The notes: generated from the sequence alone by a model not told the origin. A stretch of 64,000 bases of DNA from Rhizobium sp. RU36D (GCF_900176345.1 NZ_FWXU01000026.1:25230-89229), one strand, 5' to 3'; positions 1 through 8,884 are shown, counted from the first letter of the stretch. Translations and numbers: made by a program.

Positions 1-99
1 CAGAAGCCGGTCAATCAGTCACTGCGGGAAACCTCGTCCTGGCTGCGGGTCACGGCACAGGCGGCGGCGCTGCGGGAAACCGCGGGCAAGGATGCATGA
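1..99 (+). CDS. C-terminal end of an upstream gene (partial)
   Basis: Frame 1 is open from the window edge to a TGA at 97-99 and encodes a 32-residue tail. The stop overlaps the ATG of the next gene in an ATGA arrangement (96-99), which shows that it is the preceding member of the same operon. Too little is present to identify the product. In related rhizobial C1-transfer operons the gene before this MetF is often a small conserved protein or a corrinoid-pathway protein, but that is context and not something seen here. Confidence 0.6.
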   Translation, partial: QKPVNQSLRETSSWLRVTAQAAALRETAGKDA

Positions 100-1196
100 C
101 GATGGCCCAGATTGATGAAAACCCCCGTGGCGCGCATCTGCCGCTCGATCCCCTTCCCGGCCATTCCTCGCTTGGCCGTCTGGAGCGCGTTCTGCGCCGC
201 GGCGAATTCGCCGTCACCGCCGAACTCAATCCGCCCGACAGCGCCGACCCGGAAGACGTCTACGAGCGTGCCAAGGTCTTCGACGGCTGGGTTGACGGCA
301 TCAACGCCGTGGATGCTTCGGGCGCCAATTGCCACATGTCCTCCGTCGGCATCTGCGCCCTTCTGACCCGCATGGGTTATGCGCCGATCATGCAGATTGC
401 CTGCCGCGACAAGAACCGGATCGCCATCCAGGGCGATGTGCTGGGGGCGGCCGCCATGGGCGTGCAGAACATCCTCTGCCTCACCGGCGATGGGGTCCAG
501 GCCGGCGACCAGCCCGGCGCCAAGCCGGTCTTCGACCTCGACTGCATGTCGCTCCTGGAAACCGTGCGCACGATGCGCGACAATTCGAAATTCCTGTCCG
601 GCCGCAAGCTGACCACGCCGCCCAAGGTCTTCCTGGGAGCCGCCATCAATCCCTTTGCCCCACCCTATGATTTCCGCCCCTATCGTCTCGGCAAAAAGAT
701 CGAGGCCGGCGCCCAGTTCGTCCAGAGCCAGTATTGCTTCGACGTGCCGATGTTCCGTGACTACATGAAGAAGGTCCGCGACCTCGGCTTCCATGAAAAA
801 TGCTACATCCTCGTCGGTGTCGGACCGCTCGCCTCAGCCAAGACAGCCAAGTGGATCCGCTCCAACGTGCCGGGCATCCATATTCCCGATTCCGTCATTG
901 CCCGCCTTGAGGGTGCGCAGGACCAGAAGAAGGAAGGCAAGCAACTCTGTATCGACATCATCAACGAGGTGAAGGAGATCGAGGGCGTTTCCGGCGTGCA
1001 TGTCATGGCTTATCGCCAGGAGGAATATGTGGCCGAGATCGTCGCCGAGTCGGGCGTGCTGAAAGGCCGGCAACCCTGGAAGCGCGAGGCTGGCCGTGGT
1101 GATAGCCTAGTCGCCGATCGCATGGCCGACATCGCCTCCGAACCGCCCCAGGACCAGCAGGCGCTGGCGAATAAGGCGGCACAACAGCCGCACTGA
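96..1196 (+). CDS. metF: Methylenetetrahydrofolate reductase family protein (MetF-like)
   Basis: 366 aa TIM-barrel flavoprotein of the MTHFR family, expected to interconvert methylene-THF and methyl-THF. Family signatures visible: ELNPPD at residues 43-48 (the strand-1 glutamate motif), CRDKNR at 103-108 and LCLTGD at 127-132, followed by a conserved FxVxSQYCFD-like stretch in the middle. It is longer than E. coli MetF (about 300 aa), with a Pro/Gln-rich tail, which fits the separate MetF subgroup found beside corrinoid methyltransferases. Its neighbours, a methyl-THF:corrinoid methyltransferase and a RamA-like reactivator, point to catabolic methyl-group oxidation rather than methionine synthesis. 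The start at 96 overlaps the upstream stop. ATG 102 is an alternative. Cytoplasmic. Confidence 0.9.
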   Translation: MTMAQIDENPRGAHLPLDPLPGHSSLGRLERVLRRGEFAVTAELNPPDSADPEDVYERAKVFDGWVDGINAVDASGANCHMSSVGICALLTRMGYAPIMQIACRDKNRIAIQGDVLGAAAMGVQNILCLTGDGVQAGDQPGAKPVFDLDCMSLLETVRTMRDNSKFLSGRKLTTPPKVFLGAAINPFAPPYDFRPYRLGKKIEAGAQFVQSQYCFDVPMFRDYMKKVRDLGFHEKCYILVGVGPLASAKTAKWIRSNVPGIHIPDSVIARLEGAQDQKKEGKQLCIDIINEVKEIEGVSGVHVMAYRQEEYVAEIVAESGVLKGRQPWKREAGRGDSLVADRMADIASEPPQDQQALANKAAQQPH

Positions 1197-1292
1197 TGAA
1201 CCCTGTGGGCGCCGCAGCCGCGCCCGCGACCGACACCTTGCATCCACCGGCCCGTTGGCAAACAGTGTCCTCAGGCCCTATCGGAGATCCAC

Positions 1293-2252
1293 ATGACCCG
1301 TACCATCGTCGCGTCCGCCACCAAGGAAATCATCATCGGCTTCGACCAGCCCTTCTGCGTCATCGGCGAGCGGATCAATCCGACCGGCCGCAAGAAGCTG
1401 GCCGCCGAGATGATCGAGGGCAATTTCGACACCGTGATCAAGGACGCGCTGGAACAGGTCGCGGCCGGCGCCACCATGCTGGACGTCAATGCCGGCGTCA
1501 CCTCCGTCAACCCCAACGAAACCGAGCCGGCTCTCCTGGTCAAGACGCTCGAAATCGTCCAGGGCCTGGTCGACGTGCCGCTGTCGATCGACAGTTCCGT
1601 CACCGCCGCCATCGAGGCCGCGCTCAAGGTCGCCAAGGGTCGTCCGCTGGTCAATTCGGTCACCGGCGAGGAAGAAAAGCTCGAGGCCATCCTGCCGCTC
1701 TGCGCCAAGTACAACGTGCCCGTCGTCGCCATTTCCAATGACGAGACCGGCATTTCCATGGATCCCGACGTGCGCTTCGCCGTCGCCAAGAAGATCGTCG
1801 AGCGCGCCATGGACTACGGCATCAAGCCGGAAGACGTGGTCGTCGATCCGCTCGTCATGCCGATCGGCGCGCTGGGTGACGCCGGCCGGCAGGTCTTCGC
1901 CCTGCTCCACCGCCTGCGCAACGAATTGAAGGTCAACACTACCTGCGGCCTGTCCAACATTTCCTTCGGCCTGCCGCACCGCCACGGCATCAATGCCGGC
2001 TTCATCCCCATGGTCATTGGCGCCGGCATGACGTCCGCCATCATGAACCCCTGCCGCCCGCAGGAAATGGAAGCCGTCCGCGCCGCAAACGTCCTGAACG
2101 GCACCGATCCCAATTGCGGCAACTGGATCATGACCTATCGCGACCACAAGCCCGCGGAAGCTGGCGCCGCCTCCACCACGCCACCGGCTGCCGCGTCAGG
2201 TCGTCGTGGTGGCCGCGCGGCACGGGCCGGTGCGGGAGCGGCGACGGAATAG
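1293..2252 (+). CDS. Methyltetrahydrofolate:corrinoid methyltransferase (pterin-binding family)
   Basis: 319 aa protein with a dihydropteroate-synthase-like TIM barrel of the MeTr/AcsE class, which moves a methyl group between THF and a corrinoid protein. Pterin-binding landmarks are GERINPTGRKK (residues 25-35), LDVNAG (63-68), SIDSS (98-102), NSVTGEE (121-127) and SNISFGLPHR (221-230). The last 40 residues are Ala/Gly/Arg-rich low-complexity sequence. The ATG follows a 96-bp spacer after metF on the same strand, and the gene is flanked by a RamA-like activator, so all three probably work in one corrinoid-dependent demethylation pathway. The true methyl donor (betaine-like or other) cannot be read from this window because the substrate methyltransferase and corrinoid protein lie outside it. 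Confidence 0.88.
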   Translation: MTRTIVASATKEIIIGFDQPFCVIGERINPTGRKKLAAEMIEGNFDTVIKDALEQVAAGATMLDVNAGVTSVNPNETEPALLVKTLEIVQGLVDVPLSIDSSVTAAIEAALKVAKGRPLVNSVTGEEEKLEAILPLCAKYNVPVVAISNDETGISMDPDVRFAVAKKIVERAMDYGIKPEDVVVDPLVMPIGALGDAGRQVFALLHRLRNELKVNTTCGLSNISFGLPHRHGINAGFIPMVIGAGMTSAIMNPCRPQEMEAVRAANVLNGTDPNCGNWIMTYRDHKPAEAGAASTTPPAAASGRRGGRAARAGAGAATE

Positions 2253-2257
2253 GTTTG

Positions 2258-2400
2258 TGCACCAACCCCTCATCCGCCTGCCGGCACCTTCTCCCCGCGG
2301 GCGGGGAGAAGACACAAGCGGGAACGCGGCCAGTCCCCTCGCCCCGTTTACGGGGAGAGGGTTAGGGTGAGGGGCGAGGCGGTCCTCTCGACATCGGCAG
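2258..2400 (+). repeat. RIME/REP-type palindromic repeat
   Basis: The spacer between two operon genes holds a classic rhizobial intergenic palindrome: CCCTCATCCGCCTGCCGGCA, then CTTCTCCCCGCGGGCGGGGAGAAG (inverted arms), then a second GC-rich half ending GGGGAGAGGGTTAGGGTGAG. The same module vocabulary recurs at 26523-26591. It lies inside the transcription unit, so it would form stable mRNA hairpins between the two coding regions. Confidence 0.8.
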
Positions 2401-2455
2401 GAATCCCGCTTAGTCACGCCCCTTGCTTCCATGCCTCTCAGGAAATGCATCGCTC

Positions 2456-4486
2456 ATGACCGACATCGATCCCCTCGTTCTCTTCATGCCCTCGGGCAAG
2501 CGTGGCCGCTTCCCGGTCGGCACGCCGGTGCTGGAGGCCGCGCGCCAGCTTGGCGTCTATGTCGAGAGCGTCTGCGGCGGTCGTGCCACCTGCGGGCGCT
2601 GCCAGATCGAGGTCCAGGAAGGCAATTTCGCCAAGCACGGCATCACCTCGTCCAATGACCACATCTCGCCCGTCGGTCCGAAGGAAGAGCGCTATGACCG
2701 CGTTCGGGGCCTTCCGGAGGGCCGGCGCCTCTCGTGCTCGGCCACGATCCTTGGAGACCTGGTCGTCGACGTGCCGCAGGATACGGTCGTCAACGCCCAG
2801 GTGGTGCGCAAGGCCGCCAGCGACCGGGTGATCGAGCGCAACCCCGCCATCCATCTCTGCTATGTCGAAGTCGACGAGCCCGACATGCACAAACCGCTGG
2901 GCGACCTGGATCGTCTTAAGGTGATGCTGGAGAAAGACTGGGGCCTGAGAGACCTGCAGGTCGAGCCCTATCTCTATCCGCTCGTGCAGAAGATCCTGCG
3001 AAAGGGCAATTGGACGGTCACCGCCGCCATCCACCGCGATCTCGAAACCTCTAGGCCCACCATCACGGCGCTGTGGCCCGGCCTGCACAACGAGGCCTAT
3101 GGCCTTGCTTGTGATATCGGCTCCACCACCATTGCCATGCATTTGGTCTCGCTGCTGTCGGGCCGCGTGGTCGCCTCCTCCGGCACGTCAAACCCGCAGA
3201 TCCGCTTCGGCGAGGATCTGATGAGCCGCGTTTCCTACGTGATGATGAACCCTGACGGACGCGAGGCCATGACAAAGGCCGTGCGTCAGGCGGTATCCGA
3301 ACTCACCGACAAGGTCTGCGCCGAAGGAGGTGTCAGCCGAACTGACATCCTCGACTCGGTCTTCGTCGCCAACCCCATCATGCACCACCTGTTCCTCGGC
3401 ATCGATCCGACCGAACTCGGCCAGGCGCCGTTCGCGCTGGCCGTATCGGGTGCCGTCTCCTGCCAGGCCAGGGACATCGAGCTCGCGCTTAATCCCGGCG
3501 CCCGCACCTATCTCCTGCCCTGCATCGCCGGCCATGTCGGCGCAGATGCCGCCGGAGCGACATTGGCCGAAGGCCCGCATCGCCAGGACCGGATGATGCT
3601 GATGGTCGATGTCGGCACCAATGCCGAGATTGTGCTCGGCAATCGCGAGCGGACCGTGGCCGCTTCGTCGCCAACAGGTCCGGCCTTCGAGGGTGCGGAA
3701 ATCTCCTGCGGCCAGCGCGCGGCGCCTGGCGCCATCGAACGCGTCCGGATCGACCCGCAGACGCTCGAACCGCGTTTTAAGGTCATCGGCGTCGAGCAAT
3801 GGTCGGACGAGGAGGGCTTTGCCGAAGCCGCGGAAAAGACCGGCATCACCGGTATCTGCGGCTCCGCCATCATTGAGGTCGTGGCCGAGATGTATCTCTC
3901 CGGGGTCATCTCCGCTGATGGCGTCGTCGATGGTGCGATGGCGGCAAAAAGCTCGCGCATCCTGGAAAACGGCCGCACCTTCTCCTACCTGCTGCATGAG
4001 GGTGCGCAGAAGATCACTGTCACCCAGAACGACGTGCGCGCCATTCAGCTGGCCAAGGCCGCGCTCTATGCGGGGATCAAGCTGCTCATGGAAAAGCTCG
4101 GCGTCGATACGGTCGATACCATCCGCTTCGCCGGCGCTTTCGGCTCTTTCATCGATCCGAAATATGCCATGGTGCTGGGCCTGATCCCGGACTGCGACCT
4201 GTCCGAGGTCAAGGCGGTCGGCAATGCCGCCGGCACCGGCGCGCTGATGGCGCTGCTCAACCGGGGCCACCGCCGCGAGATCGAGGAAACCGTCACCCGC
4301 ATCGAGAAGATCGAGACGGCGCTGGAGCCGCATTTCCAGCAACTCTTCATCGACGCCATGGCCCTGCCCAACAAGGTCGACCCCTTCCCGAAACTCTCGG
4401 CTGCCGTCACGCTGCCCGAGCGGAAGATCTTGTCGGACGGCGATGGCGAAGGCGGTGGACGTCGGAGACGCAGAAGCCGCGAGTGA
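2456..4486 (+). CDS. [2Fe-2S] ferredoxin-ASKHA protein, RamA-like corrinoid activator
   Basis: 676 aa. The N-terminal ferredoxin domain carries C40-x5-C46-x2-C49 and a distal C94, the plant-type [2Fe-2S] pattern. The rest is an ASKHA-type ATPase module: a phosphate-1-like CDIGSTT near residue 218, a GTNAEIVLG loop near 387, and GAFGSFID near the C terminus. Proteins of this build reactivate oxidised Co(II) corrinoid proteins at the expense of ATP. The ATG at 2456 is preferred over the upstream TTG at 2423 because AGGAA (2440-2444) sits 11 nt before it. The last residues are Arg-rich. It is the last gene of the C1-transfer operon. Cytoplasmic. Confidence 0.88.
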   Translation: MTDIDPLVLFMPSGKRGRFPVGTPVLEAARQLGVYVESVCGGRATCGRCQIEVQEGNFAKHGITSSNDHISPVGPKEERYDRVRGLPEGRRLSCSATILGDLVVDVPQDTVVNAQVVRKAASDRVIERNPAIHLCYVEVDEPDMHKPLGDLDRLKVMLEKDWGLRDLQVEPYLYPLVQKILRKGNWTVTAAIHRDLETSRPTITALWPGLHNEAYGLACDIGSTTIAMHLVSLLSGRVVASSGTSNPQIRFGEDLMSRVSYVMMNPDGREAMTKAVRQAVSELTDKVCAEGGVSRTDILDSVFVANPIMHHLFLGIDPTELGQAPFALAVSGAVSCQARDIELALNPGARTYLLPCIAGHVGADAAGATLAEGPHRQDRMMLMVDVGTNAEIVLGNRERTVAASSPTGPAFEGAEISCGQRAAPGAIERVRIDPQTLEPRFKVIGVEQWSDEEGFAEAAEKTGITGICGSAIIEVVAEMYLSGVISADGVVDGAMAAKSSRILENGRTFSYLLHEGAQKITVTQNDVRAIQLAKAALYAGIKLLMEKLGVDTVDTIRFAGAFGSFIDPKYAMVLGLIPDCDLSEVKAVGNAAGTGALMALLNRGHRREIEETVTRIEKIETALEPHFQQLFIDAMALPNKVDPFPKLSAAVTLPERKILSDGDGEGGGRRRRRSRE

Positions 4487-4528
4487 TGTTGATAATCGGC
4501 AGATCGCAGACTGGGCCTTAAACATCTA

Positions 4529-5391
4529 GGCTGTGGTGACAATTTAGGGGGGAGGGATTCCGCTTTGGCAGCAAATCAGATTCAACACTGACTTTTGGAG
4601 GTCGGTGATGGATGGGGAAGTTCTTCGCGATGATCAGTGGGATCGAGTGAAATCGTTCGTTCCCGGCGGTCGCAAAGGCAAGCGGGGTCCGCGCAGTGAC
4701 GGGCGTCAGTTCTTTGACGCGGTGCTATGGCTGGCGCGATCAGGTGCGCGCTGGCGAGATCTGCCCGAGGATCGGTTCGGCCCTTATCAGACGCTGAAGC
4801 GCCGCTACTATCCTTGGATTGAACAAGGTGTGTTCGATCGGATTTTCGAGGCGGTAGCCGTCGATCCTGACCTGGAGTGGTTTTCGATCGATGCGACAGT
4901 CATCCGCGCTCAGGCTCAAGCCGGCGGTGGCCGACGAAAAAGGGGGGACCGCAAGCCCAGGCTCTCGGTCGCTCCCGCAGCGGATTTGGCAGCAAAAATC
5001 CATGCAGTAGTCGATACGCTCGGCCTTCCGGTGCGCTTCCACCTCGGACCAGGCCAGCAAAATGACATGGCTCCGGCTGGCGATCTCGTTAGGGGCATGT
5101 CGGCCAAACAGGTGCTGGCAGACCGCGCCTATGACGCCGACAGCCTTCATGACATTATCCTCGAACAGGGCGGCGAACCGGTGATACCGCCGCGCCGGCA
5201 TCACAAGTATCAGCATGATTATGACCGCATCGCTTACAAGGCACGATGGGGTATCGAGAGCTTCTTCGCAAAGCTCAAGCAGTGGCGGCGCATCGCCACT
5301 CGCTACGACAAAATCGCTGCCAACTTCATGGGCTTCATCAAAATCGCCAGCATAATGTTATGGCTCAAATGATTAATTTGTCACTACAGCC
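4529..5391 (+). mobile_element. Intact IS5-family insertion sequence (IS427-like)
   Basis: An 863-bp element bounded by 18-bp imperfect inverted repeats: left GGCTGTGGTGACAATTTA (4529-4546) and right, read on the minus strand, GGCTGTAGTGACAAATTA (5374-5391), 16/18 identical. It is flanked by a TA dinucleotide on both sides (4527-4528 and 5392-5393), consistent with the short target duplication of the IS427 group. One transposase gene fills it. It inserted just downstream of the corrinoid activator gene and breaks no visible ORF. Confidence 0.88.
4608..5372 (+). CDS. IS5-family transposase
   Basis: 254 aa DDE transposase in one uninterrupted frame. The N terminus carries the DUF4096-type region (LRDDQWDRVKSFVP). 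The catalytic core shows the first Asp in FSIDATVIRA, the second in VLADRAYDAD, and the closing R-x2-x-E signature in YKARWGIESFFAKLKQWRRI. GGAGG at about 4597-4601 precedes the ATG at 4608; an in-frame GTG at 4605 is possible. Unlike many IS427 relatives it does not need a programmed frameshift, so the element looks competent to move. Confidence 0.92.
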   Translation: MDGEVLRDDQWDRVKSFVPGGRKGKRGPRSDGRQFFDAVLWLARSGARWRDLPEDRFGPYQTLKRRYYPWIEQGVFDRIFEAVAVDPDLEWFSIDATVIRAQAQAGGGRRKRGDRKPRLSVAPAADLAAKIHAVVDTLGLPVRFHLGPGQQNDMAPAGDLVRGMSAKQVLADRAYDADSLHDIILEQGGEPVIPPRRHHKYQHDYDRIAYKARWGIESFFAKLKQWRRIATRYDKIAANFMGFIKIASIMLWLK

Positions 5392-5433
5392 TAAAGCCTT
5401 CCAAGACTGCTCACATTATTCTAGACAGCGGTC

Positions 5434-6009
5434 ATGAGCCCGACCCCGCAAATCACCCGCTCTTTCGCAACCTCAGGCGAGCTCGCTTTGTGGCTGGCCG
5501 AGAATCATGACAGCGCCACGGAGCTCTGGATACGGATCTATAAGGCGGGCTCTGGCACGCCCTCTGTCACCTGGGCCGATTGCGTGATCGAGGCCATAAC
5601 CTATGGCTGGATCGACAGCCAGAAACAGTCGCTGGATGCCAATTCCTATGTCCAGCGCATCACGCCCCGAAAAGCAAAGTCCAACTGGTCCAGGAAGAAC
5701 TGCGAACATGCTGAACGTTTGATCGCCGAAGGCCGCATGATGCCTGCAGGGCTGGCCCACGTCCAGGCCGCGCGACAGGATGGTCGTTGGGACAGCGCCT
5801 ATGCAGGCTCTGCCACCATGACTATTCCCGAAGATTTTCTGACCTCACTGGAAACAAGGCCAGCGGCCAAGGCCTTTTTTCAAACCCTTGATCGAAAAAA
5901 CCTCTATCCGATCTATTATCGCCTCCAGACTGCCAAGGGCACCGAAACCCGCAACAAGCGCATGCAGCAGATCCTCGATCAACTGGAGCGCGGCGAGAAA
6001 TTCCACTGA
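5434..6009 (+). CDS. YdeI/OmpD-associated family protein
   Basis: 191 aa soluble protein of the YdeI/OmpD-associated (bacteriocin-protection) family. Typical features are the opening LALWLAENHDSATELWIRIYK, an invariant ITYGWIDSQ stretch, RITPRKAKSNWS, and a charged C-terminal helix ending in LERGEKFH. The molecular function of the family is not established. It is monocistronic: the IS lies just upstream and a convergent LysR gene downstream. The promoter region is only about 40 bp from the IS end, so the insertion may have altered its expression. Confidence 0.85.
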   Translation: MSPTPQITRSFATSGELALWLAENHDSATELWIRIYKAGSGTPSVTWADCVIEAITYGWIDSQKQSLDANSYVQRITPRKAKSNWSRKNCEHAERLIAEGRMMPAGLAHVQAARQDGRWDSAYAGSATMTIPEDFLTSLETRPAAKAFFQTLDRKNLYPIYYRLQTAKGTETRNKRMQQILDQLERGEKFH

Positions 6010-6079
6010 GGAATCATCGTCTTCGGCGACATCTGCTGCCAATGGCCATGTCTGCGTTTTCTCCCCCGGATAGGGCTTG

Positions 6080-6976
6080 TCACGCCGCGAGGCTGAGCAG
6101 TTCCGCGAAGGCAAATCGCACACTGTCGGCGACGGCCTTGACCGGTTCCGATGCATCGCCTGATGTCAGCAGGCGCACCTGGAAGCTTCCGAGTTCCGGC
6201 AGGCCGTTCTTGGCACCGAGGGCCACCATGTCAGAGGTCAGGTAGCTGCGTGGCAGTGGCGCCACCGCAAGGTCCGCCACCACGGCGGCCCGCTGTGCCA
6301 TTGTATGGGCGCTGAGATAGGCGATGCGATAGGGCCGCTTTTCCTTTTCCAGCCGAGACAGAGCGTCGGCCCGCCAGCAGCAGCCGTCTTCCCAGATCGA
6401 CACGGGCAATGGCTCGCGCAGATGCGCCGTGCCGCAGCGGGCGCCGGCCCAGACAAGCTGCTCCGTATGAATGATTTCGCCCTCGATCGAGGTCACGCCC
6501 GGCGATGTATTGACCAGCGTCAGATCCAGCCGCTGCTCCTGCAGCCGCCGGCGCAACTGGTTGCTGGTATCCACCGTCAGGTCGACCATGATCGCCGGAT
6601 AAACCTCCGCAAAGCGCCGGAGGATGGTCGGCATGAAACGTTCGCCGATATCGTCGGGCGCACCGAGCCGCACGACGCCGCGCATTTCCGGCATCCGGAA
6701 GCGGCTGACGGCCTCGTTTGACAGCGCGAGGATGCGCCGCGCATAGGTCAGCAGGGTTTCGCCGCCGTGGGTGAGCGATACCGAGCGCGCATCCCTGAGG
6801 AAAAGCGGCGCCCCGAGTTGATCCTCGAGCTTCTTGATCTGCATGGACACGGCCGATGGCGTCCGGAACACCCGCTCGGCGGCGGCCGAGAAACTGCCGG
6901 AATCCGCAATCGCCACGAAGGTTCTGAGCACATCGATTTCCAGCAGCGGAAGGACTTGCTGTTCCAGTGATCCCAT
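6080..6976 (-). CDS. LysR-family transcriptional regulator
   Basis: 298 aa from the ATG at 6976 (an in-frame ATG lies 12 codons upstream, at 7012). The N-terminal winged HTH covers about residues 10-70, with LEIDVLRTFVAIADSGSFSAAAERVFRTPSAVSMQIKKLE spread over it. The rest is a periplasmic-binding-fold effector domain containing MRGVVRLGAPDDIGERF. It is transcribed away from a DUF1127 gene, so the 6977-7084 spacer is likely to hold the shared operator. LysR proteins linked to DUF1127 genes are common in rhizobia. The inducer is unknown. Confidence 0.9.
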   Translation of the reverse strand: MGSLEQQVLPLLEIDVLRTFVAIADSGSFSAAAERVFRTPSAVSMQIKKLEDQLGAPLFLRDARSVSLTHGGETLLTYARRILALSNEAVSRFRMPEMRGVVRLGAPDDIGERFMPTILRRFAEVYPAIMVDLTVDTSNQLRRRLQEQRLDLTLVNTSPGVTSIEGEIIHTEQLVWAGARCGTAHLREPLPVSIWEDGCCWRADALSRLEKEKRPYRIAYLSAHTMAQRAAVVADLAVAPLPRSYLTSDMVALGAKNGLPELGSFQVRLLTSGDASEPVKAVADSVRFAFAELLSLAA

Positions 6977-7084
6977 CACGGCACCTTCAATTATATTGAA
7001 CATAAAAGACATATCATTGCATTTGATTGATTGTCAATGCAGGCGAAGGATCAGTCCATCGGCAATCAAGATGGGAGAGCGCAG

Positions 7085-7249
7085 ATGATCCTGGCATCCG
7101 CCCTGAGACTGATCAGCGATATGTATGGACGCTGGCAGCAGCGCCGCAAAAGACGACACCTCGAACGCAACCTGTCGCGGGAAATGCAGGCCCTGCCCCA
7201 CAATGTGCGGCACGACCTCAACTGGCCTGGAAACGATCGGGTCGACTAA
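7085..7249 (+). CDS. DUF1127 domain small protein
   Basis: 54 aa, Arg-rich: WQQRRKRRHLERNLSREMQ followed by the conserved L-P-x-x-x-R-x-D-L-x-W tail (ALPHNVRHDLNWPGND), which is the DUF1127 signature. The ATG at 7085 is preceded by GGGAGAG. Earlier in-frame TTG (7031) and ATG (7037) would add up to 18 residues. DUF1127 proteins in other alphaproteobacteria bind RNA or influence RNA turnover and stress physiology; here only the family is visible. It is divergent from the LysR gene. Confidence 0.75.
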   Translation: MILASALRLISDMYGRWQQRRKRRHLERNLSREMQALPHNVRHDLNWPGNDRVD

Positions 7250-7356
7250 TCATCAATTTTGATGATCGATAACATCATAAACATTCGTTTGATTGATGAA
7301 GCCTGCAATGAAAAGAGTGATCACGCGCCAAACGGGCGCACAACCGTGAGGATAAG

Positions 7357-7575
7357 ATGATGACCTTGGTAAGTTATGATGCTCGGATGACCCGGCAACC
7401 GCGCCGGTCATCCCATACCGCCGCCTTCCTGCAGACATCCGTCAGTGCCGCCGAACGCTTGGGCAGATGGTGGCAGCAGCGCAGACAGCTCCGCGCCCTG
7501 GAGTCCATGCCGGCGGACCTGCGCAAGGATATCGGCTGGCCCGGCGCCGACCGCCTGAACCCGTCGCGCCGCTAA
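7357..7575 (+). CDS. DUF1127 domain small protein (second copy)
   Basis: 72 aa. The C-terminal half RWWQQRRQLRALESMPADLRKDIGWPGADR is a clear DUF1127 motif, paralogous to the gene 107 bp upstream. The N-terminal 35 residues are polar and not conserved with the first copy. GAGGATAAG precedes the ATG at 7357. The following 175 bp to the AraC-type gene are rich in short inverted repeats (for example GGTGGTTGAACCACC near 7629-7643 and TATGGC...GCCATA near 7679-7698), suggesting a structured 3' UTR. Confidence 0.75.
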   Translation: MMTLVSYDARMTRQPRRSSHTAAFLQTSVSAAERLGRWWQQRRQLRALESMPADLRKDIGWPGADRLNPSRR

Positions 7576-7864
7576 CGACCCCGCGCGCGGGCCCGTGCCG
7601 GAGTCGCGAAGAGGCCAATAGCCCCTGGTGGAGGTGGTTGAACCACCCTCCGCGGAAGCGCAAGCGATACAGTCACTTATGGCCTGAGGCCGCCATAGGG
7701 GCCGCCCCTCAAGTCGCAATCGGAAAACTCGGAAGAAAAATCTGCGTATTTTGTGCGGCGGGTGGGCCACGCCGCGCATTTCCATGCTAGTGTCGCTTTT
7801 GAGCTATCGAGATGACGAATTCCAAGCAAGGAATGAGCATCTTTCGCCGCGCACGGGCCCTCAC

Positions 7865-8884
7865 ATGAGCAAATCGCAGACCAAGAAGCGTTCCCTGGTT
7901 TTTTTCCTCGTGCCGCATTTCACCATGCTGCCCTTTGCCGGCGCCATCGAGACGCTGCGCATCGCAAATCGCATGCTAGGCTACCAGGCATATGAATGGC
8001 GTCTGGCCTCGGTCGATGGCCAAAAAGTCTATTCCTCCTCGGGCATCGGCATCGAGGTCAATGGCGGACTGGCCGACGAGCGCCGCTACCTGAGCGGCGA
8101 GAATCGGCCGAACATGGTAATGGTCTGTTCCGGCATCTATGTCGAGGAATTCTCGAACAAATCGGTCAATGCCTGGTTGCGTGAAGCCTATAATCGCGGC
8201 GCCATCGTCGGCAGCCTCTGTACGGGCGCCCATGTGCTGGCCCAGGCGGGCCTGCTCAATGGCAAACGCTGCGCCATCCACTGGGAAAACCTGCCGGGCT
8301 TTGCCGAGGCCTTTCCCCAGGCAGAAGTCTATGCCGACCTCTATGAAGTCGACGGCAATCTCTACACCTGCGCCGGCGGTACCGCATCGCTGGACATGAT
8401 GCTGAATATCATCGGCCAGGATTTCGGCGAAGGCTTGGTCAACCGGGTTTGCGAACAGCACTTGACGGACCGCGTTCGCAGCCCCCACGATCGCCAGCGC
8501 CTGCCGCTTAGGGCGCGTCTCGGCGTCCAGAACTCCAAGGTTCTCTCGATCATCGAGCTGATGGAAAGCAATCTTGCCGAGCCGCTGTCGCTCCTGGAGA
8601 TCGCCGACGATGCTGGCCTGTCCCGCCGCCAGATCGAACGCCTCTTCAGGCAGGAAATGGGTCGCTCGCCTGCCCGCTACTATCTCGAAATCCGGCTCGA
8701 CCGCGCCCGCCACCTGCTCGTCCAGTCGTCCATGCCCGTCGTCGAAGTCGCCGTCGCCTGCGGCTTCGTCTCCGCCTCACACTTCTCCAAGTGTTATCGC
8801 GAACTCTACAATCGCTCGCCGCAGCAGGAACGCGCGGAACGAAAGCTGACGATGTCGAGCAATCGGACCGGGGTTGTGGTGTGA
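7865..8884 (+). CDS. GlxA/GbdR-type AraC-family transcriptional regulator
   Basis: 339 aa. The N-terminal DJ-1/PfpI (GATase1-like) domain contains GSLCTGAHVLAQAGLLNGK with the nucleophile-position Cys (near residue 118) and a CAGGTASLDMML stretch. The C-terminal double-HTH AraC domain runs over about the last 100 residues (LSLLEIADDAGLSRRQIERLF and VAVACGFVSASHFSKCYRE). This closely resembles GbdR, the glycine-betaine/dimethylglycine-sensing activator, and a methyl-transfer operon at 0-4.5 kb makes a methylamine or betaine effector plausible. The start at 7865 is chosen because the conserved basic N terminus (MSKSQTKKR) begins there; the frame is open back to 7751. Confidence 0.85.
   Translation: MSKSQTKKRSLVFFLVPHFTMLPFAGAIETLRIANRMLGYQAYEWRLASVDGQKVYSSSGIGIEVNGGLADERRYLSGENRPNMVMVCSGIYVEEFSNKSVNAWLREAYNRGAIVGSLCTGAHVLAQAGLLNGKRCAIHWENLPGFAEAFPQAEVYADLYEVDGNLYTCAGGTASLDMMLNIIGQDFGEGLVNRVCEQHLTDRVRSPHDRQRLPLRARLGVQNSKVLSIIELMESNLAEPLSLLEIADDAGLSRRQIERLFRQEMGRSPARYYLEIRLDRARHLLVQSSMPVVEVAVACGFVSASHFSKCYRELYNRSPQQERAERKLTMSSNRTGVVV

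Noticed and set aside
15..794. Long minus-strand open frame opposite metF
   Set aside because: It mirrors the strong GC3 codon bias of metF; His/Ala/Gly-rich translation with no family resemblance. The same reasoning removes the long antisense frames at 1278-2147, 3188-4525, 23335-25437 and 37422-39725.
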